A stretch of 64,000 nucleotides of DNA from assembly GCA_003049485.1 (NCBI GenBank), contig PYST01000154.1:26945-90944 (forward strand). Reading direction: 5' to 3'. The translations under genes and the position numbers were made by a program. This stretch comes from Ophioceras dolichostomum. Lineage: Eukaryota; Ascomycota; Sordariomycetes; Magnaporthales; Ophioceraceae. Each line of letters begins with the position of its first letter. Position 1 is the first letter of the stretch. Positions 1 to 13,056 of the stretch are shown in pieces. The notes beneath the pieces were generated by a model. That model was not told the origin of the DNA. It saw only the letters and a program-made list of their open reading frames with translations, and did not search any database.

Positions 1-3000
1 CCCTGACAGGACTCGCCTCCTTACCCTTATGAGGATATCTTCGGCTCCGACACGGCCGACAATATGGCCTCAGCAGGGCCTTGTGAGAGTGAAAACCATG
101 TTAATGAAGTTTAGGAGGAGGAGATTTGTGTTTCTCCAAACCCTAGCAAGTTCGATATCATGCCTCCCACTGGCAGGTCGAACAACTGAGTCGCCAAGCA
201 GTCAGTGTCAGTCGGTCGGTCCGTCCCCAACGTCGTCATCTGGCAACCACAACACCTACCCACCTACCCCAGCGACGAAGTCGACGAGTTTGTTCGTTAT
301 ATGGCAGATATCGGCCAGTGCATTGATTCGTTCGTAATCGTTAAACTTGGGGAGCAAGTGACCGCATCATGAATAATGAATGAGTGACGACTCTCCTCTC
401 CTCCCTCCCAATACCTTACCCAGATTTCTGCTTGTTGATGAGGAAGAAGAAAAGCTTATTTTGAAAGGGAAGTGGGAAGTGGAGGTGGAGGTGGACCGGC
501 AGAGGGAAGAGGAGGGAAGGGGAGAAAGGAAAGTAGCTTCTAGAAGCCCTCGTGTCATGTGCGCGAGTGAGACTTGAGTGTCCCTCCAGATCGCCGGCAT
601 CCCACCGCCTGCGCACAGCCCACCTGCCTCTTTCAGGCGGGATGCAGGAATATCAGTCACGCATCCGTCGCGGTGGACAGGGAGGAACGCTGTACGTTCA
701 TGTGTGATGTGATTATGCTCGGTAGGTCGATCTGTGATGGTGTTCGATCGACGAAGTGTGTCCCTGGAGCGGGGGTGGGTATCGGGGAGGGGAGGGAAAG
801 GCGTTACCGAACGAAACGATGATGACAACGACGGCGATGATGACGACCGAGGGCGTGTTTGATGTTTATTATTGTTGTTTTGGGCTTGTGTGGGCTGGCT
901 TCCTTGTATTATCGTCACCATCACCCCCTTTGACGGTTGATACCTACACATCTACATTAGGTCTCCAGACTACCTAGAAGTCAGTCTGGGTGCCGTGCAC
1001 AATGTGGTAAGTTCCTATTATGCCTGCCTGCCTGCCTAGTCGGTAGGTATGATGACCCGATGACTATGGCCGGGCTCTTCATCACAAACACGAACCGCCG
1101 CTGCTCTTGACTAGTGCATCGCTAGCAGGGCGGCGATGGTCTCATCTGTCTATCTTGGTAGGTATCTTGTTTTGGAGAATGCCAAAAAAGGGGGGTAGTG
1201 ACACTAAGGGGTGTGCATCGAGTCACCTCACCGCAAAAGTACAACACCGAACCCACCATCCCCCTATTTCGCGGAAAACCTTATTTCCACGACTCGACTT
1301 GCCGTCCTTCTCAGGACAAGTACGAAAACTCTATTCGATGCCTCGTGACGGCGCCCTAACCGGCTCGGGCATGGTGTGTGTACATGCCTAGTCTCGAGCT
1401 AGCTGGGTGAGGGAGGAGTGAAGGAAGTGGGTGGGGGAGTGTTTAAGTCTGGTGCGTGCGGGTGTGTGACCGGTGACAGGCGGGCTGGGGCTTCTTTTCG
1501 TTTCGATTTATGGGGAAGGAGGATGAAGAAGGTGGAAGAGGGTGAGAGGAAAGGGATGAACCATTACGCCCTCCTTCTCTCCTGGGAGGCGGCCAGGCCA
1601 GAATGCGTGGTCTGCTGACTTGGGACTAGTAGCGCTCCCTTTTCCTTCCGTTCCTCTCTGTTCAGGGGCTCAACGCTGAGTGGTCAAGGTACGTAGCTTC
1701 CAGGTTGGTACCTGAGGTGTGTGTCTGTGTGTAAGTGGTGATGACCTGGATGATTTCACCAGATTCACGACCTCCACAACCAGTCCTCAGTTCCCAAATC
1801 ATTACTACGCTTTGATCAGTTTACTGTCACAATTTTGTCTTTTCTTCTCCTCTCTTGTTGCCTTTTTTTTCTCTCTACTCTCGCTTTCAAGAAGTTGCCC
1901 ACACGACCACACTTACTTCGGCAGTTGTCTGCCAGGCCCATGCAGCTAGATGGGGGCAGAGGCGTGTAAGTGGGAAAAAGGGAGGGACAAAAAAGGGGGA
2001 AGGTCGACCACTTGCTACTACTTACTGCACCCGCGGAATCATCACCGCCTTTTCGTGCAACCGCCACAACGGCTGCGGGAAGTTACCGTTCGTTTCCAAC
2101 GCAGGTATCCGCGGGCGCTACTGAAATTTCATCTCAGTGCCTTTCTTTGCGCTTTGTTTTCCGGCTGTCTGGTACAATGGCGTCGATGAGATCGAGAGAG
2201 GAAGGGAGGGGGGCCGATGATTCTCGGAGTAGTGACAGGTCCCGACGTCCAAGATTGCTGCACTAGGTCAGGTCACTTGAGAGGCTGAGGGACGGTAGGG
2301 CGGAATAGAGTTGAGGGCTAATTCGTTTAAACGCTCTGCGTGCCAATATGTGTAAGTGCCAGTGGTTCAAGCGCGTTCTTATTTCCCCTCTGGCTGCTTG
2401 GCTAGCAGTCATGACGCGCACGCGGTCAGCTCGCGGCCGGCAGTTGTATAAGTGGCTCGTTTCTCATGCGGTGTGATAGACTTCTGGACGAGCAAAAGCC
2501 TGGGACAGTTAGACTCCCAAGCTACGCGACGCAGCGCGAACCTAGAAAGCCGGAGTCCCGGATTGTTCGAATTCGGGGTTTGAGTTTTAATCTCCATCGC
2601 CAAGTCGCCGGTTTATTATGGGAAACCCAGTCAAGAAAAGACTGTCGGTAGGAAGTCTTTCGACTCGGTGCCCGGGGTTGTGTAGGTGCCTAGCATGGAC
2701 CAACTTGAAGCTTGCTTGAGCGATTCGGAACAGTACAAGTTGTTCATAAAGTCTCAGTCTTATTATTTGGGTTCGCGACCCTGTGCCCCCGTGTATGTCG
2801 GGCCGAGGGGCGAAAAAGAAGAAGTTTGCAGCCAAAAGCAAAAATGAAAGAAGAAAGTGTCCGTTCCCAAAAAAAAAATGCCTTCACAGCTCCGGGGGCT
2901 CGCTCCGCCTGGGGCCCGGCCCGGCGCCGAAAATTCCACTGCAGCTCCAGAAAAATGCCGTTTGCTGTTGAATAAAACAAGATTTCGAACCGTCATCGAA

Positions 3001-3406
3001 AATGGCGTCCAATCGCATCCCTCACACAAAAGAGTTTCCCAGTTCCACGGGCAGTGGCGTCAACTTGGTTTTTGCTAGCGGCCACCACTATCCCGAAGAA
3101 GGAAACCTGTTCGGCATCTGCGAGCCTCTCCAGCTTCAGCGGCCTTGCCGGGGACCCGAGTATGTGGCGTCGCCCGGTGCGGACCCAACGCAGCGGTTGC
3201 AGGGGGAGTTGGTGCCTGACAGAGAAAAAAAAAGCCAAGAACGACAAAAGGTGGAAAAGCCATCAGTAGTAACTGAGATATCGCATACAGTCGTGGGTAT
3301 CATCAAAGTAGCTAAGAGAAACAGGTATAACGAAGGATGAAGAGCTACGGAGTACAGACGCGTTGGACTCTTTTTCTAATACATGCGTAGTGTTCTTCGG
3401 TTTCAG
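1..3406. other. Gene-free stretch, no supported gene
   Basis: I see no convincing coding region on either strand. Open frames here are short, rich in Ser/Pro/Arg and lack family motifs or matching splice sites. The stretch contains purine-rich tracts, a TGCC tetranucleotide run near 1021-1037 and poly-A runs near 2870. It may hold regulatory DNA or part of a gene lying beyond the left edge. Confidence 0.5.
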
Positions 3407-3901
3407 TCATGCGGTGGTGTTGTCCCAGTATCGCTTCCTCGCGGCCGTGGCCATCTTATTGTCCCTGAAGCGATGTTGGAAGTAGTTGAAGACGGCGAAC
3501 TCGTCCCTCGTCAGGACGTAAGAGTCCGGTTGCGCCTGAACTTTGGACCACAGCTGGCTCAGGGCGTTCTCGAGGATGGCCGAGATGGTGGCGTCTCGGG
3601 CGCCGTCGGGGCTTTCTCTCGCGATCTCCAGCGCCTGCGCGACGCTCGTGTCTTGCTCCTGGGACTGGTGGGACTGGTGGGACTGGGGCGAGTGCGACGA
3701 GTGCGACGAGTGCTGATGGTAGCTCGGGCCACCGTTAGTGCTGTGCTCGCCGTCGTAGCCGTTCATACTGCTGAAGTTCGCGTAGAAGGGCGGCAAGTGG
3801 TGGTTGTGATGTGGCAGCACCGCTCCTGGGCCTGGGTAGGAGAGCGAGCGGTAGGAGAGGCTGTAGTGGTGCGGGACTTCTGGTGGCTGGATGGAAAGCA
3901 T
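3407..3901 (-). CDS. Conserved small fungal protein, unknown function
   Basis: A single-exon protein of 164 aa when started at the ATG at 3901. An upstream in-frame ATG at 3982 would add 27 residues (191 aa); I prefer the inner one because the extra segment looks like translated leader. The N-terminal two thirds are low complexity, rich in His, Ser, Pro and Gln with SHSSHS- and QSHQSH-like repeats. The C-terminal third is a compact acidic/helical segment ending RDEFAVFNYFQHRF and then KRYWDN, the part that looks conserved and that I recall in Sordariomycete hypothetical proteins. There is no signal peptide, membrane segment or known catalytic motif. Its job is unknown; the small helical end could be a protein-interaction module. 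The coding call is fairly secure because composition and conserved tail differ clearly from the antisense frame. Confidence 0.65.
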   Translation of the reverse strand: MLSIQPPEVPHHYSLSYRSLSYPGPGAVLPHHNHHLPPFYANFSSMNGYDGEHSTNGGPSYHQHSSHSSHSPQSHQSHQSQEQDTSVAQALEIARESPDGARDATISAILENALSQLWSKVQAQPDSYVLTRDEFAVFNYFQHRFRDNKMATAARKRYWDNTTA

Positions 3902-3982
3902 GTCGGAGGAATGAGGGGTGACGGGCAACGTGGCAAGAGGGGTTATAAGGATGAAGCTGATTTGTGACGGGAACCACTCCAA

Positions 3983-6900
3983 TGGCAGGCAGCCTGATGA
4001 GGGCTCGTTCAGCGGGAGCGGTGGCAGAGCGGGAAGGATTCTTGGGTGTGCAGCAGTGCAGCAATCCTACAAATCCGCGGGATGGGGTCGTGGGCTGTTG
4101 CCGTGTTGCTTTGCCGGGTTGCCGTCCACCCTTGTTGGGGAGATATGCAGGACGGCTCGCGGGAGTTGGACCAATGCGGAGGATCGCTTGTAATATGGTA
4201 CGATCAGAAACCAGGTCGCAAGAGGTAAGCTGGCTTCTTATACATATAGGTAAAGGTTGTTATACTATGTCTCTCGCAGCATTGGCAGGGAGGGCTGATA
4301 CTATCGAGTGATACAAAGATCTGATGACCAGACGAGCGAGGCTTGATGGGATATGGGATACAGCATCGACATCTTCCTGGAGAGTTGCGAGGGCGACCCT
4401 CTTTATAGCCAAAGGTTTCGATCTACAGGCAGGGTGAGGAGAAAGACGGATCCTGCCCAGAGTTTATCGTTTGGGTCCGTTGAAAGAAGCTCCAATGCGA
4501 GGACACCGCTGACAACAGGGGGTCCCGGGTTGGAGAGTTCATGGGCAGGCGTGCGTTGCTAGCCGGAAAAACCGTCCTTTGTGCACCAAGTCGCCCGTTG
4601 CCCATCCCAGGTTGCACCCCGCCAACCCGAACCGTCAAGGGTGGTGAGTGAAGGGAGGGAGGGAATAACAAGAGGGAGGGGGGAGGGGGGTGTGAAGGGT
4701 GTGTGGGTTGACAAGAGGATGGATGGCAAGGTTGGCAAAGTCAAGTTGGAACATTCGAACAAACGCAAGTCAAGCTCCCAAAGTTCTGGGACACCCAGAC
4801 GCGGGGCATTTTCCAAATCAGTTAGTGCCTCGCGGTGGAAAGGATTTTGGAAAGAGTTAACGCCAGCGCAATTGCAGCAAACATCGTGCCCTCTCAGGGA
4901 CTCTCCCTGACTGCACGACTAATGGGCAGCCTCCGCCGCCTCTTCGACATCTCAAACGAGCGGAGGACAACGGGCGGCTGGTAGGTGTGCGAGTTTGTCG
5001 GGCTTGGGGCTTGACGGGTATGTTGGACACCGTAGCACGAAGTTAGAGCGCCAATTAGTGGGCACCAAAAACCACAGGTCTGGTCACGGTGCTTCGAGAC
5101 GACGCCTCCGACGCCTCAACGACGACTCAAACCTTCTTGTTAGAATTTGATTTTTGGGTTAAATTGATGTTTTCAATCGTCGGCCATCCCGCTACCTGGC
5201 ACATTTACCTGACTGCTCCTGCCAGCCAGCGAGCCAGCGGACGGCTGAGAAGGTGCCATGCAGCAGTTCCTTCCTTGCGGGTAAAGAGGCGCCAGAACTA
5301 CATGTAATGTGCCTCGGCCTCGGCAAACCACCATGCATGTTCCAGCGTCTTTTGCAATGCTGTTGCCCCGCTAATTCGCCAGCTCTGGACGTCAACAACA
5401 TACATGTCTGGACATCGAGTCGCAATGCAAACTTCATGAAAAAGCTTTGCAGTCCGATTTAAACGACGAGGGGGAACGTGGCATGCCATACGTTTGGACG
5501 AATAAACGCCGCCGATCTTGCTCTGCTGCTCTGCCCTCCTGATCTTTGACAGTACCTGAGGAGGCGCAGAGGACGTGAAGGTTAGGAGGATGAGAAAGGT
5601 TTGGAGGGGGACCTCACACGATGACATCTTCGATACTCTTCGAATCGCTTTGTCACGAACTCTCCTCTATCCCGAGTGCCCTTTCTCCTTCTCTCCGTCC
5701 TACCTTACTTTATTCTGCTCGGAGACCCCCGGACGAGACGATGAACGGCGCGAACAACGCCACCTCGTTTGTCACTAGGGCGAGCTTGCGATAACGACGC
5801 AACCATCACGGCCAAGCGCAACAGGACCCAACATCCAGGACCCTGGGTTTACAAGTTGCGCGACGAGGCAGACGAAAACGAGAACAAGGTTCCAGCACCT
5901 TGGAACTGGCACTCGCCTCTGGCGGGCATCATTCCTTCAGTGGACTACGCGCCACATAGTTCTGAACTTTGTTCTTTTGGTTTGCTTGGCGGTCTTGTTT
6001 GTACGGGCTTGTGGGCAAGGGGCGTGGCCCGGCGAGGCCTAGCTGCAAAAAGGGGTGCCGGGGGTCCCAAAGGAATGGGAGGCTAACATGAACGAAAATA
6101 CCGCCGGCCAAAAGCATCGCATCACCCAACACCTTCCTTTTGTCCTTTTGTTCTTTTCCCCCTTTTCCCCCTTTGCCTTGGCACTATTACGAAGCAGACC
6201 AAGACAAAACAGGAGAAACGACCGACACTTGAGAAAGCATGAAGCCCTACGATCGCGTGACAAAATCGATGTCCTCCTGACGAGTCCTGCTAGGACAGCG
6301 GTCAGCCGCAGGGCATCAGGCACCTACCTAAGCGGTTGACCGGTGGTGGCCGGTTTATGGCCAGTCTCACCAACAAAGAACAAGACGACGCCCCGCCTCG
6401 AGGCGCTTGTTGAGTTTGACCATCGAAAGGTTAATCCGGCATCCTAATTTCCACCTTGTAAGGCCTCTCCCCCGGTGAGTCGGAGCCGAGTCAGCTATGG
6501 AACACTTCCATAATACCTCACAACGTCTGCTGGTTCCAGAGCCTTCTGATTTCAGGATCTTCTGGTTCCAGGGTCTCCGGGGTCTTCTAGTTCCAGGCGT
6601 GCGCACCGGTCAACTACAAAGGAGTAGTGTAGCTACGTTCTTGGGCTAGGGCGTCAGGGCATACAACACAGCCGCCGTATTGAACATCCAGTGCGTACAT
6701 GTACTATACAACCACCTATGCCGCACTCTTGCCGCCTCCAGGGGCTCGAAAGCCCTTACGCTGTACATCTTGACTTCCTGAATAGTTTATGGTTTACAAC
6801 CACCCGGACGATCATGCTATATTCCTATTCGTATGGACAGCAACGGCCCGATGATGATGGAGGTACGCAAGACAAGCCGGAGGAGAGAGGCATACCCAAC

Positions 6901-9900
6901 TTTGCATCAGTCGGAGCTCCTTACTACAGGAGTCCTTGCCCAGTCTCTGTTAATACTTGCCTTAGACGGGTGGAGGCCAGAGTCCTTCCGGCGCTTCCAA
7001 GCTCCCTCCCAGCTCCCTCCCAGCCGGCCAGCTTATTCAACTCAGCTCCATGGCTCGGTCCTGACCGCCCAGGACGCTATCAATGCCATGACGAATCTCC
7101 CCAACGGCCCCAGGCTATAGAGCGGCTAGCCACCCTCGACTGGTGTGCAGGGTTGGCCAAACAGGCCAGGTCAGGCTGGTGATTGGCCGGCGCTTGCCAA
7201 GTTAGGTGCGCTATCCGTCGCCTTACCATCTGGCCTATATTGCCAGACGCTCGGAGCTGAGCTGCACCCTTGGAGCCAGCCCCGGCTAGACCCCCTTGTG
7301 CGATTCCAAGAAGGAATACAAGCAAGCAGCCTCACGCAGGCACACATCCCTTGCATCCCACTTGGCATCCTGGAGCCTGGCAGCTGGGCACCCATCAGAC
7401 ATCACGGAGCAAGCCCATAGCGGCAATGAGTGGGTCTCCAAAGCGGACACAACACGCAGTGGTTCAGTGGAGCGTTCCGAGAAATACACTTTCCGCTGCC
7501 CCGCCGATGTCGTAGAGACGTGGGCCTGATGATGATACCTGTTCTGTCATAATTATCACCATGATGAGAAGGAAGAGAAGTAGATCATGCTTCCGTGAGA
7601 GACCGGCCGTCTTTTAGCTACAACTGACTAGGCGCCATCTACATACAACGTAGGAGAGCTACTACTGCTGTACCTATGGGAGCGACTGACGCCCAAACCT
7701 CATTTCTCTCACCATCTTGTCCACTTTCACTACTGACAACAGCTTAACTAAGACCCAAAGTGACAGAAACACCCTTCCGTACACCGTAACATTCAGGAAC
7801 ATACACGGCATCTGCGACCAGCGGTCCAGACCTCCCTCTCGTGACACCACCACAGAATTGTCCGTTCGACGAAAGAAAGGGAACCCCTCCCTCATAGTCC
7901 CACACCCCGGTTGACGGAAGGGTGAGGTCTTGGTTAACTGAGCGCCGGAAAGAGACTTTCAAGTCGGAAGGGCATCCCTACCCTTTACCGAGTTGTATAT
8001 ATATCCTCTAACAAGCGTTGCGCGGCCGCCCCGATATGTCAGAGACTCCAATGACTCTTTTCCTGGGAAGCCTTCGAAACACAGGCAGGTCCGATCCGGC
8101 GAGAGGGCGATGAGAGCGGACAGGGAGACTACAGCCTCTTGTGTGCGCCCAACGTCTACGAGGGCTTGTCTGGTTTGTCTGTCGTGTCACATTACTTGCT
8201 ACTACGTAGTACAACCACTGAGCCGCATGGCACTTTCTCGCTGTCTCCCTCCTATACACCGTTGAGGTGACTCTTCGCTATATGCTCTATAACCACGTCC
8301 CGTGGAACATCTGAAAGAACATTCCGGTACAAAGGTTTCCCCTGTGACGGTCATGAGGCTCAATTCACGTTTTTCTGCCTCAGGCCGTAGCGCGACGGTT
8401 CTGCCTAGGCTCACCGCCTAGACCTCACCTTTTTCTCCCCACGAGCTGTACAGCTCTTTGGCACTTTGTTCCTTTTCCTTTCTCCATAGAAGAGTCTTCC
8501 GTCCATAGCATCAATTGAGCCTGGCTACCGTGCCTACTCTCCATGATCGTGACATCCCCCGTCTTGAGTTTTTCAGCAGAGGTGTGTATGAAGCCTACGG
8601 CGAGTCAAGGCCTGTCCGGTTACCACCACCACCATCATCATCCTCTCTCTCTACCGGACGAAAAAGAAAATCTTCTGGAAGGTTTCTCCGTCTTCCTAAC
8701 ATCACACGCCGAGAAAGGGCCAACCCTGCCAGTTGCCCATAACTACCAAGGCCTCATGCTCAACATTCTCCAGCAGTGACTGGCTGCCTCCTCACCGTAA
8801 ACCCTATCCCGCCTATAATTCACTATGCACACACCTCAATAGTTAATAAAAAAAAAGTTGACACTAACACGTCTGGATTTCATATCAATCACCAGGTGAC
8901 GAAGCTTTTGCCACGACAAGGGAAGGGACGAAAAGGCCCCAGCCTCGTGTCGTGGCCGTCGGCTAAAACGCGGCGAAACGGGGGACAACCGATGCTTTTG
9001 CCCCCTTTGCAACCACTCGCTCGAGGTAGTTTCCTTCTTCCTTTTTCGACTGTGCACAATAAACAAGGGAAAGAAAAACTTTGACGCCAATGTAGCTTTC
9101 GAACTATTTAATATCGGGCCATAGAGAACAATACGGGGGTAAAAAGGGAAAGCAGAGAGCAACTACCTCCCTACCTCGGTAGAAAAAAGCAAGGAGTAGC
9201 AAGTACGGAAGAGAGTCTGCTAATATTTCACCAATTCGGTAATTCACTCTGCTGGCTCACGATCGGGGTCAAGAAACCTGCTTCAAAATACGAATACAGA
9301 AGCCAAAATACAAAAGGCCCATGTTTTCCGGCCGGTGTTCTGTCGTCTTCATACGCATCGAAGCAAACTTCCGGACAGACCGGCACACGGACCCTGGAAC
9401 CTTTTGGGAGGACGTGACACACACACACACGGAAAGAAGATGAGGCTGCACTGATGATGATGATGATGTTGAGACGAATCTGGGAACTTGCCATCTCTTC
9501 CTTCGAGTAATGGAAAACAAAATAAGCTCTTTTCAGCACAAAAGATAGAAAGACACGACAAGACGAGAAAAACGGCGCGCATCGGGGGCCACGTCAAAAA
9601 AAAAAAAACTTCAGAGAAGGGCGTGCTACGAAAACCAAGGGTCGGACCACTTGCCCCCCTTCCCCGGGACCCCCTGACAGTAGCCGTTTTCCCCGTTAGA
9701 CCCAAACCTTATTTCGATGGCCGACCTTACTACGTTGCACTACTGCTAGTCTACCTAGTTCATAAGTGGGTTGCTGCAAACCTGATGAGGGAGGAGGTAA
9801 GGGAGCGAGAACGTGTGGAAGGGAGGAGGGATCAGCTGGGATGGGGGAGAAGAGAAGGGAGGATAGAGATGGGGTGTGGGCGGCCGCGCCAGGTCAACAT

Positions 9901-11576
9901 CAACAAACATCATCAACACACCAACACGCCAACCTTCATATCACACATATATACGATGTAAACCTTACGAATATAATAGTCGAGTATTACGAAAGCTGTG
10001 TGTTTGCGTCACAGAGGGGGGCAGACAGGTAGGCAGGAAGGTATGTAGGCCCGTCTGATCAAAGCAGGTACTTCGTGTCCGTACCTACTAGGGACTAGGC
10101 TAGCTACCACGGTTACCGAGGACTCCCAAAGATCTGGGACTGTCCGATTAGAATGGTTTCGTAGCGATGATAGAATTCCCCGAAGCTACTCGCTTGCGTG
10201 CTGCGGTAACGTACAGAAAGGATAACTATTATCCACTTCGCACTTTAGATGGCGCGTGCCGTTGCCGTTGTTCCGCGAGATCACCCAGCTAGGTGAACTT
10301 TGTATTGTATTTAGTTGTCCCTCCTGACCTGGGTGGGCCATCAGCGTTTCCTACCTCAACGGTACAGGGTGGGTGTCTTCGTCGTCGACTCTGGAATCAG
10401 AGCCGTACCCAATGATCACTCCCCACGCGGCTGCGCACACCGGAGGGGTAGAAGGTGGTGAGGTACGATAGATACCAGATCCGACGGTCTAGGTAGGTAG
10501 GTTGTCTCGGAACCCAACCCCACACCGGCGTTGACCGATGAGAACCTCTTCCTTGTTTGTACTGTGTAATCGCCGACTGTGGTCACCGACGAGAACGACC
10601 GAGATCTCAAAAGCTGGAAACACACCCGCACGTACACACACCCACGCGCACACCCACACCACCATCGCGCCGCCATTGCTGCCTGCTCCAACGACCTCAG
10701 AAACAACCACTTTCTCTAAACTGCCAAGCCCTTCACGATCCCAGGTGAGACTGAACTCTCCCGGCTTTAGTTCTTTTCCTGGCATCATGACCAGCCCTGG
10801 TCTGTTGGACCGAACCTCTAATTACGTAAATAATTACATCTATGTTTGCAAAAGGAGGGTGGGTAAGTAGGTAGGTAAGTACAAGGAAGAAGTGAAGGTG
10901 GAAGCTATATACTTTATCCACGGAGTGGAGAGAGATGCGAGGGGAAAAAAGAACATAACGACAGGAATAAGTGGTAAGCTGGGCTGTCTCGTGAAAAGAC
11001 AGAGACAGGTGTCAGCTCACACGCCGAGCCTCCCGAAAAAAGTCTATACATTGACCAAACCGGTCACTTCCTCCGTTCCCAGCACCCATGCTATTTTCTT
11101 TTGGTTGGTTTGGTTCTCGGTGTACCATAACTCTCCGCCATGGCGGCCAACTCTCCATGCTCCCTCGCATCCTATGCACTCACGCCCTATGTTGGCCCCC
11201 ATGATTTTCTTTACGCCGCCCTGAGAAAGAACAAGAACTCCGTGTGATGATAGTTGATGACGGATATGGCTTGGTGATGATGGGTAAATAAGGGAATGGA
11301 CCTGGCCAGTCGTTCCACGGCTACAATGAGAAAATCCAAACAAGAACTTATACAACAGTCCTAGAATATAAGACTTGGATAGGGGGCTAAGGAAGTGATA
11401 TAGGATCGAAAAATGACTAGAGCACACCTAGTCTAGCCCGTAGTTCGTAACGACGAGTAGAGACATGTGATATCGGCGGGATATAGGCGGCGCCCACCTA
11501 CCTAGTCGGCGATGGTAAGAGAGGAGAGGTACCGAGGTACCTACCAAGGATAGGTAGGTGATCAGTGAAGAAAGAA
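3983..11576. other. Long gene-free stretch of about 7.6 kb
   Basis: Only short, low-quality open frames on both strands; none has a signal peptide, domain motif or compatible splice chain. The stretch holds CT- and GA-rich tracts, a CA run near 9420, poly-A near 9597-9608, and several copies of the TAGGTAGG/CCTACCTA octamer (6323, 10490, 10868, 11497, 11551). It has no obvious transposon ends. It may be upstream regulatory DNA, decayed repeats or non-coding transcription units. Confidence 0.45.
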
Positions 11577-13056
11577 TCACCGTTTTACCACATTTCGCCG
11601 CTTGGCGATCTGCCAGCCCCATGACCTGAGCGTCTTGACCACCTTGGGCGTGATCACCACTGTGAGAGGCAAGCGGATGAAGATGAAGCTCTTGTGGACG
11701 GCGTACGCGAGAGCGAGCATTGTTCCGAGACCTAATGATGGTGAGAGAAGGCATCAGCATCGGCATCACTATCGATGTCCATCCAGGGGATGAAATCCCA
11801 TCCTATCCTATCCTCCTTGACTACAAACGGTAGGCAGCGGGGTATACAGCCGTTCCCGATGTAGTGTAGTGTCTTGGCGTAGAGGCCTCTCCTCTCCTCA
11901 CGGCCTGGTCTGGGTCTGGGTCTTGATCTGGCTGGCCCTAGATCTAGACCTAGATCAAGAAAACAAAGGACGGATAAAAACGAGGTCTGTGGGGCTTGGC
12001 GGTTTTATGTCGTGGGATGTGTACGCGTATGAACTAATGTAGGTACTTACTAGCTTCCATCCCGCGCTCCTCGGCCTCCTTCACGGCGCCGGCGACCGAA
12101 CTACCATCTGAGGAGGAGGACGAAGACGAGACGCGGTCTTCTTCTTCTGATGACGAATCGTCGCCCTCGTCCTTCTTGCCCTTGTGGCGCCACGCGTTCC
12201 AAGTCTCCTTCACGTGAGCTGGGATGAACTGGCTCGCGTGCGATTTGACCCAATGCTCGACCTCCGCTGTGCAAACGAACGTTATCAGTCAGTTGGACAA
12301 GTTTCCATTACCAACCATCCAGACTACCACCGCGATAGAGGAGCTGACTCTTCAACTCTTCCCCGACCAACCGACCAGAACCAGACGATGGGGGCGGGCA
12401 AGAACTGAACCCTACGAAGCGGGCGACGAGCTCGAAGGAGCAGAGTAGTAGTAGTAGTAGAGTGGGGGAAGAAGGGGATGTCACAGTATCATACCAATCT
12501 TCTCGGTCCCAACCATCCTCACCAACAAAAAGCAAAACGGGAAGTCAAGCACCGTCAGAGCAGCGTACACGCCCAACGTGGCCCAGTAGTACTCCTTCCA
12601 CAACCTCTTCATCCTGTCGCCCCAGCTGAGTGAATCGTCGTCTTCCGCAAACGTCTTACTGCCGCTGCCGCCGGATTTCCCACCTGATCTGCGCGTCCGG
12701 GAGAAGTGGAAGCTCCGCCGTGGTGGTGGTATTTTTGTTGTTCGACCAGTGCTGCTTCGGAACGCCGCCGCTGTCCACCACGTCGCCGCCTTGCTCGAGG
12801 AGCTGCTGCTGCTCTTTCTTGTGGACGTCCCCGTCGTGGCGGCGGCGGGGTTCATCCTTAGGAGCAGCCGACGCGCTATTCCTCCGGAGGCGGCCACTCC
12901 TCTCGCATGTTGCGCTATCGCGCCGCCGCGTCGCCAGGCCTGCGCCCATGAGCTGGTGGGGTTGCGGAGGAGAAGTGAAGGCGCCGCGCGTTGTCGGCTG
13001 CCGAGGAGGGCGGCCTGGAAGGCGCCGCCGGTCGTTAACCGGTGAAGAAGGGTCAT
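11577..13056 (-). CDS. FAM210/DUF1279 family protein, probably mitochondrial membrane
   Basis: Three exons on the minus strand: 13056-12495, 12266-12051 and 11731-11577, giving 310 aa with phases that agree (ATT G|CG and GCT A|GT). The start at 13056 begins MTLLHRLTTGG; an upstream in-frame ATG at 13170 exists but adds an Arg-rich tail. Residues 1-130 are rich in Arg, Ser and Ala with few acids, as in a mitochondrial targeting sequence. Residues about 150-187 contain the family core, WATLGVYAALTVLDFPFCFL, an amphipathic/membrane helix. Exon 3 supplies the second core helix, LAYAVHKSFIFIRLPLT, followed by TPKVVKTLRSWGW. Between them lies an acidic Ser-rich insert (SSSEEEDR...). Human FAM210A/B are mitochondrial proteins linked to mitochondrial translation and metabolism; transfer of that role here is inference. 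Family membership is well supported, the exact N-terminus less so. Confidence 0.85.

Noticed and set aside
2459..2600. tRNA-like TTCGAAT segment
   Set aside because: The flanking bases do not pair into a T-arm, and no acceptor or anticodon stem can be drawn around it.
9488..9961. 157-codon plus-strand frame
   Set aside because: It crosses poly-A and purine-rich simple sequence, has Lys/Arg/Glu bias and no recognisable feature.
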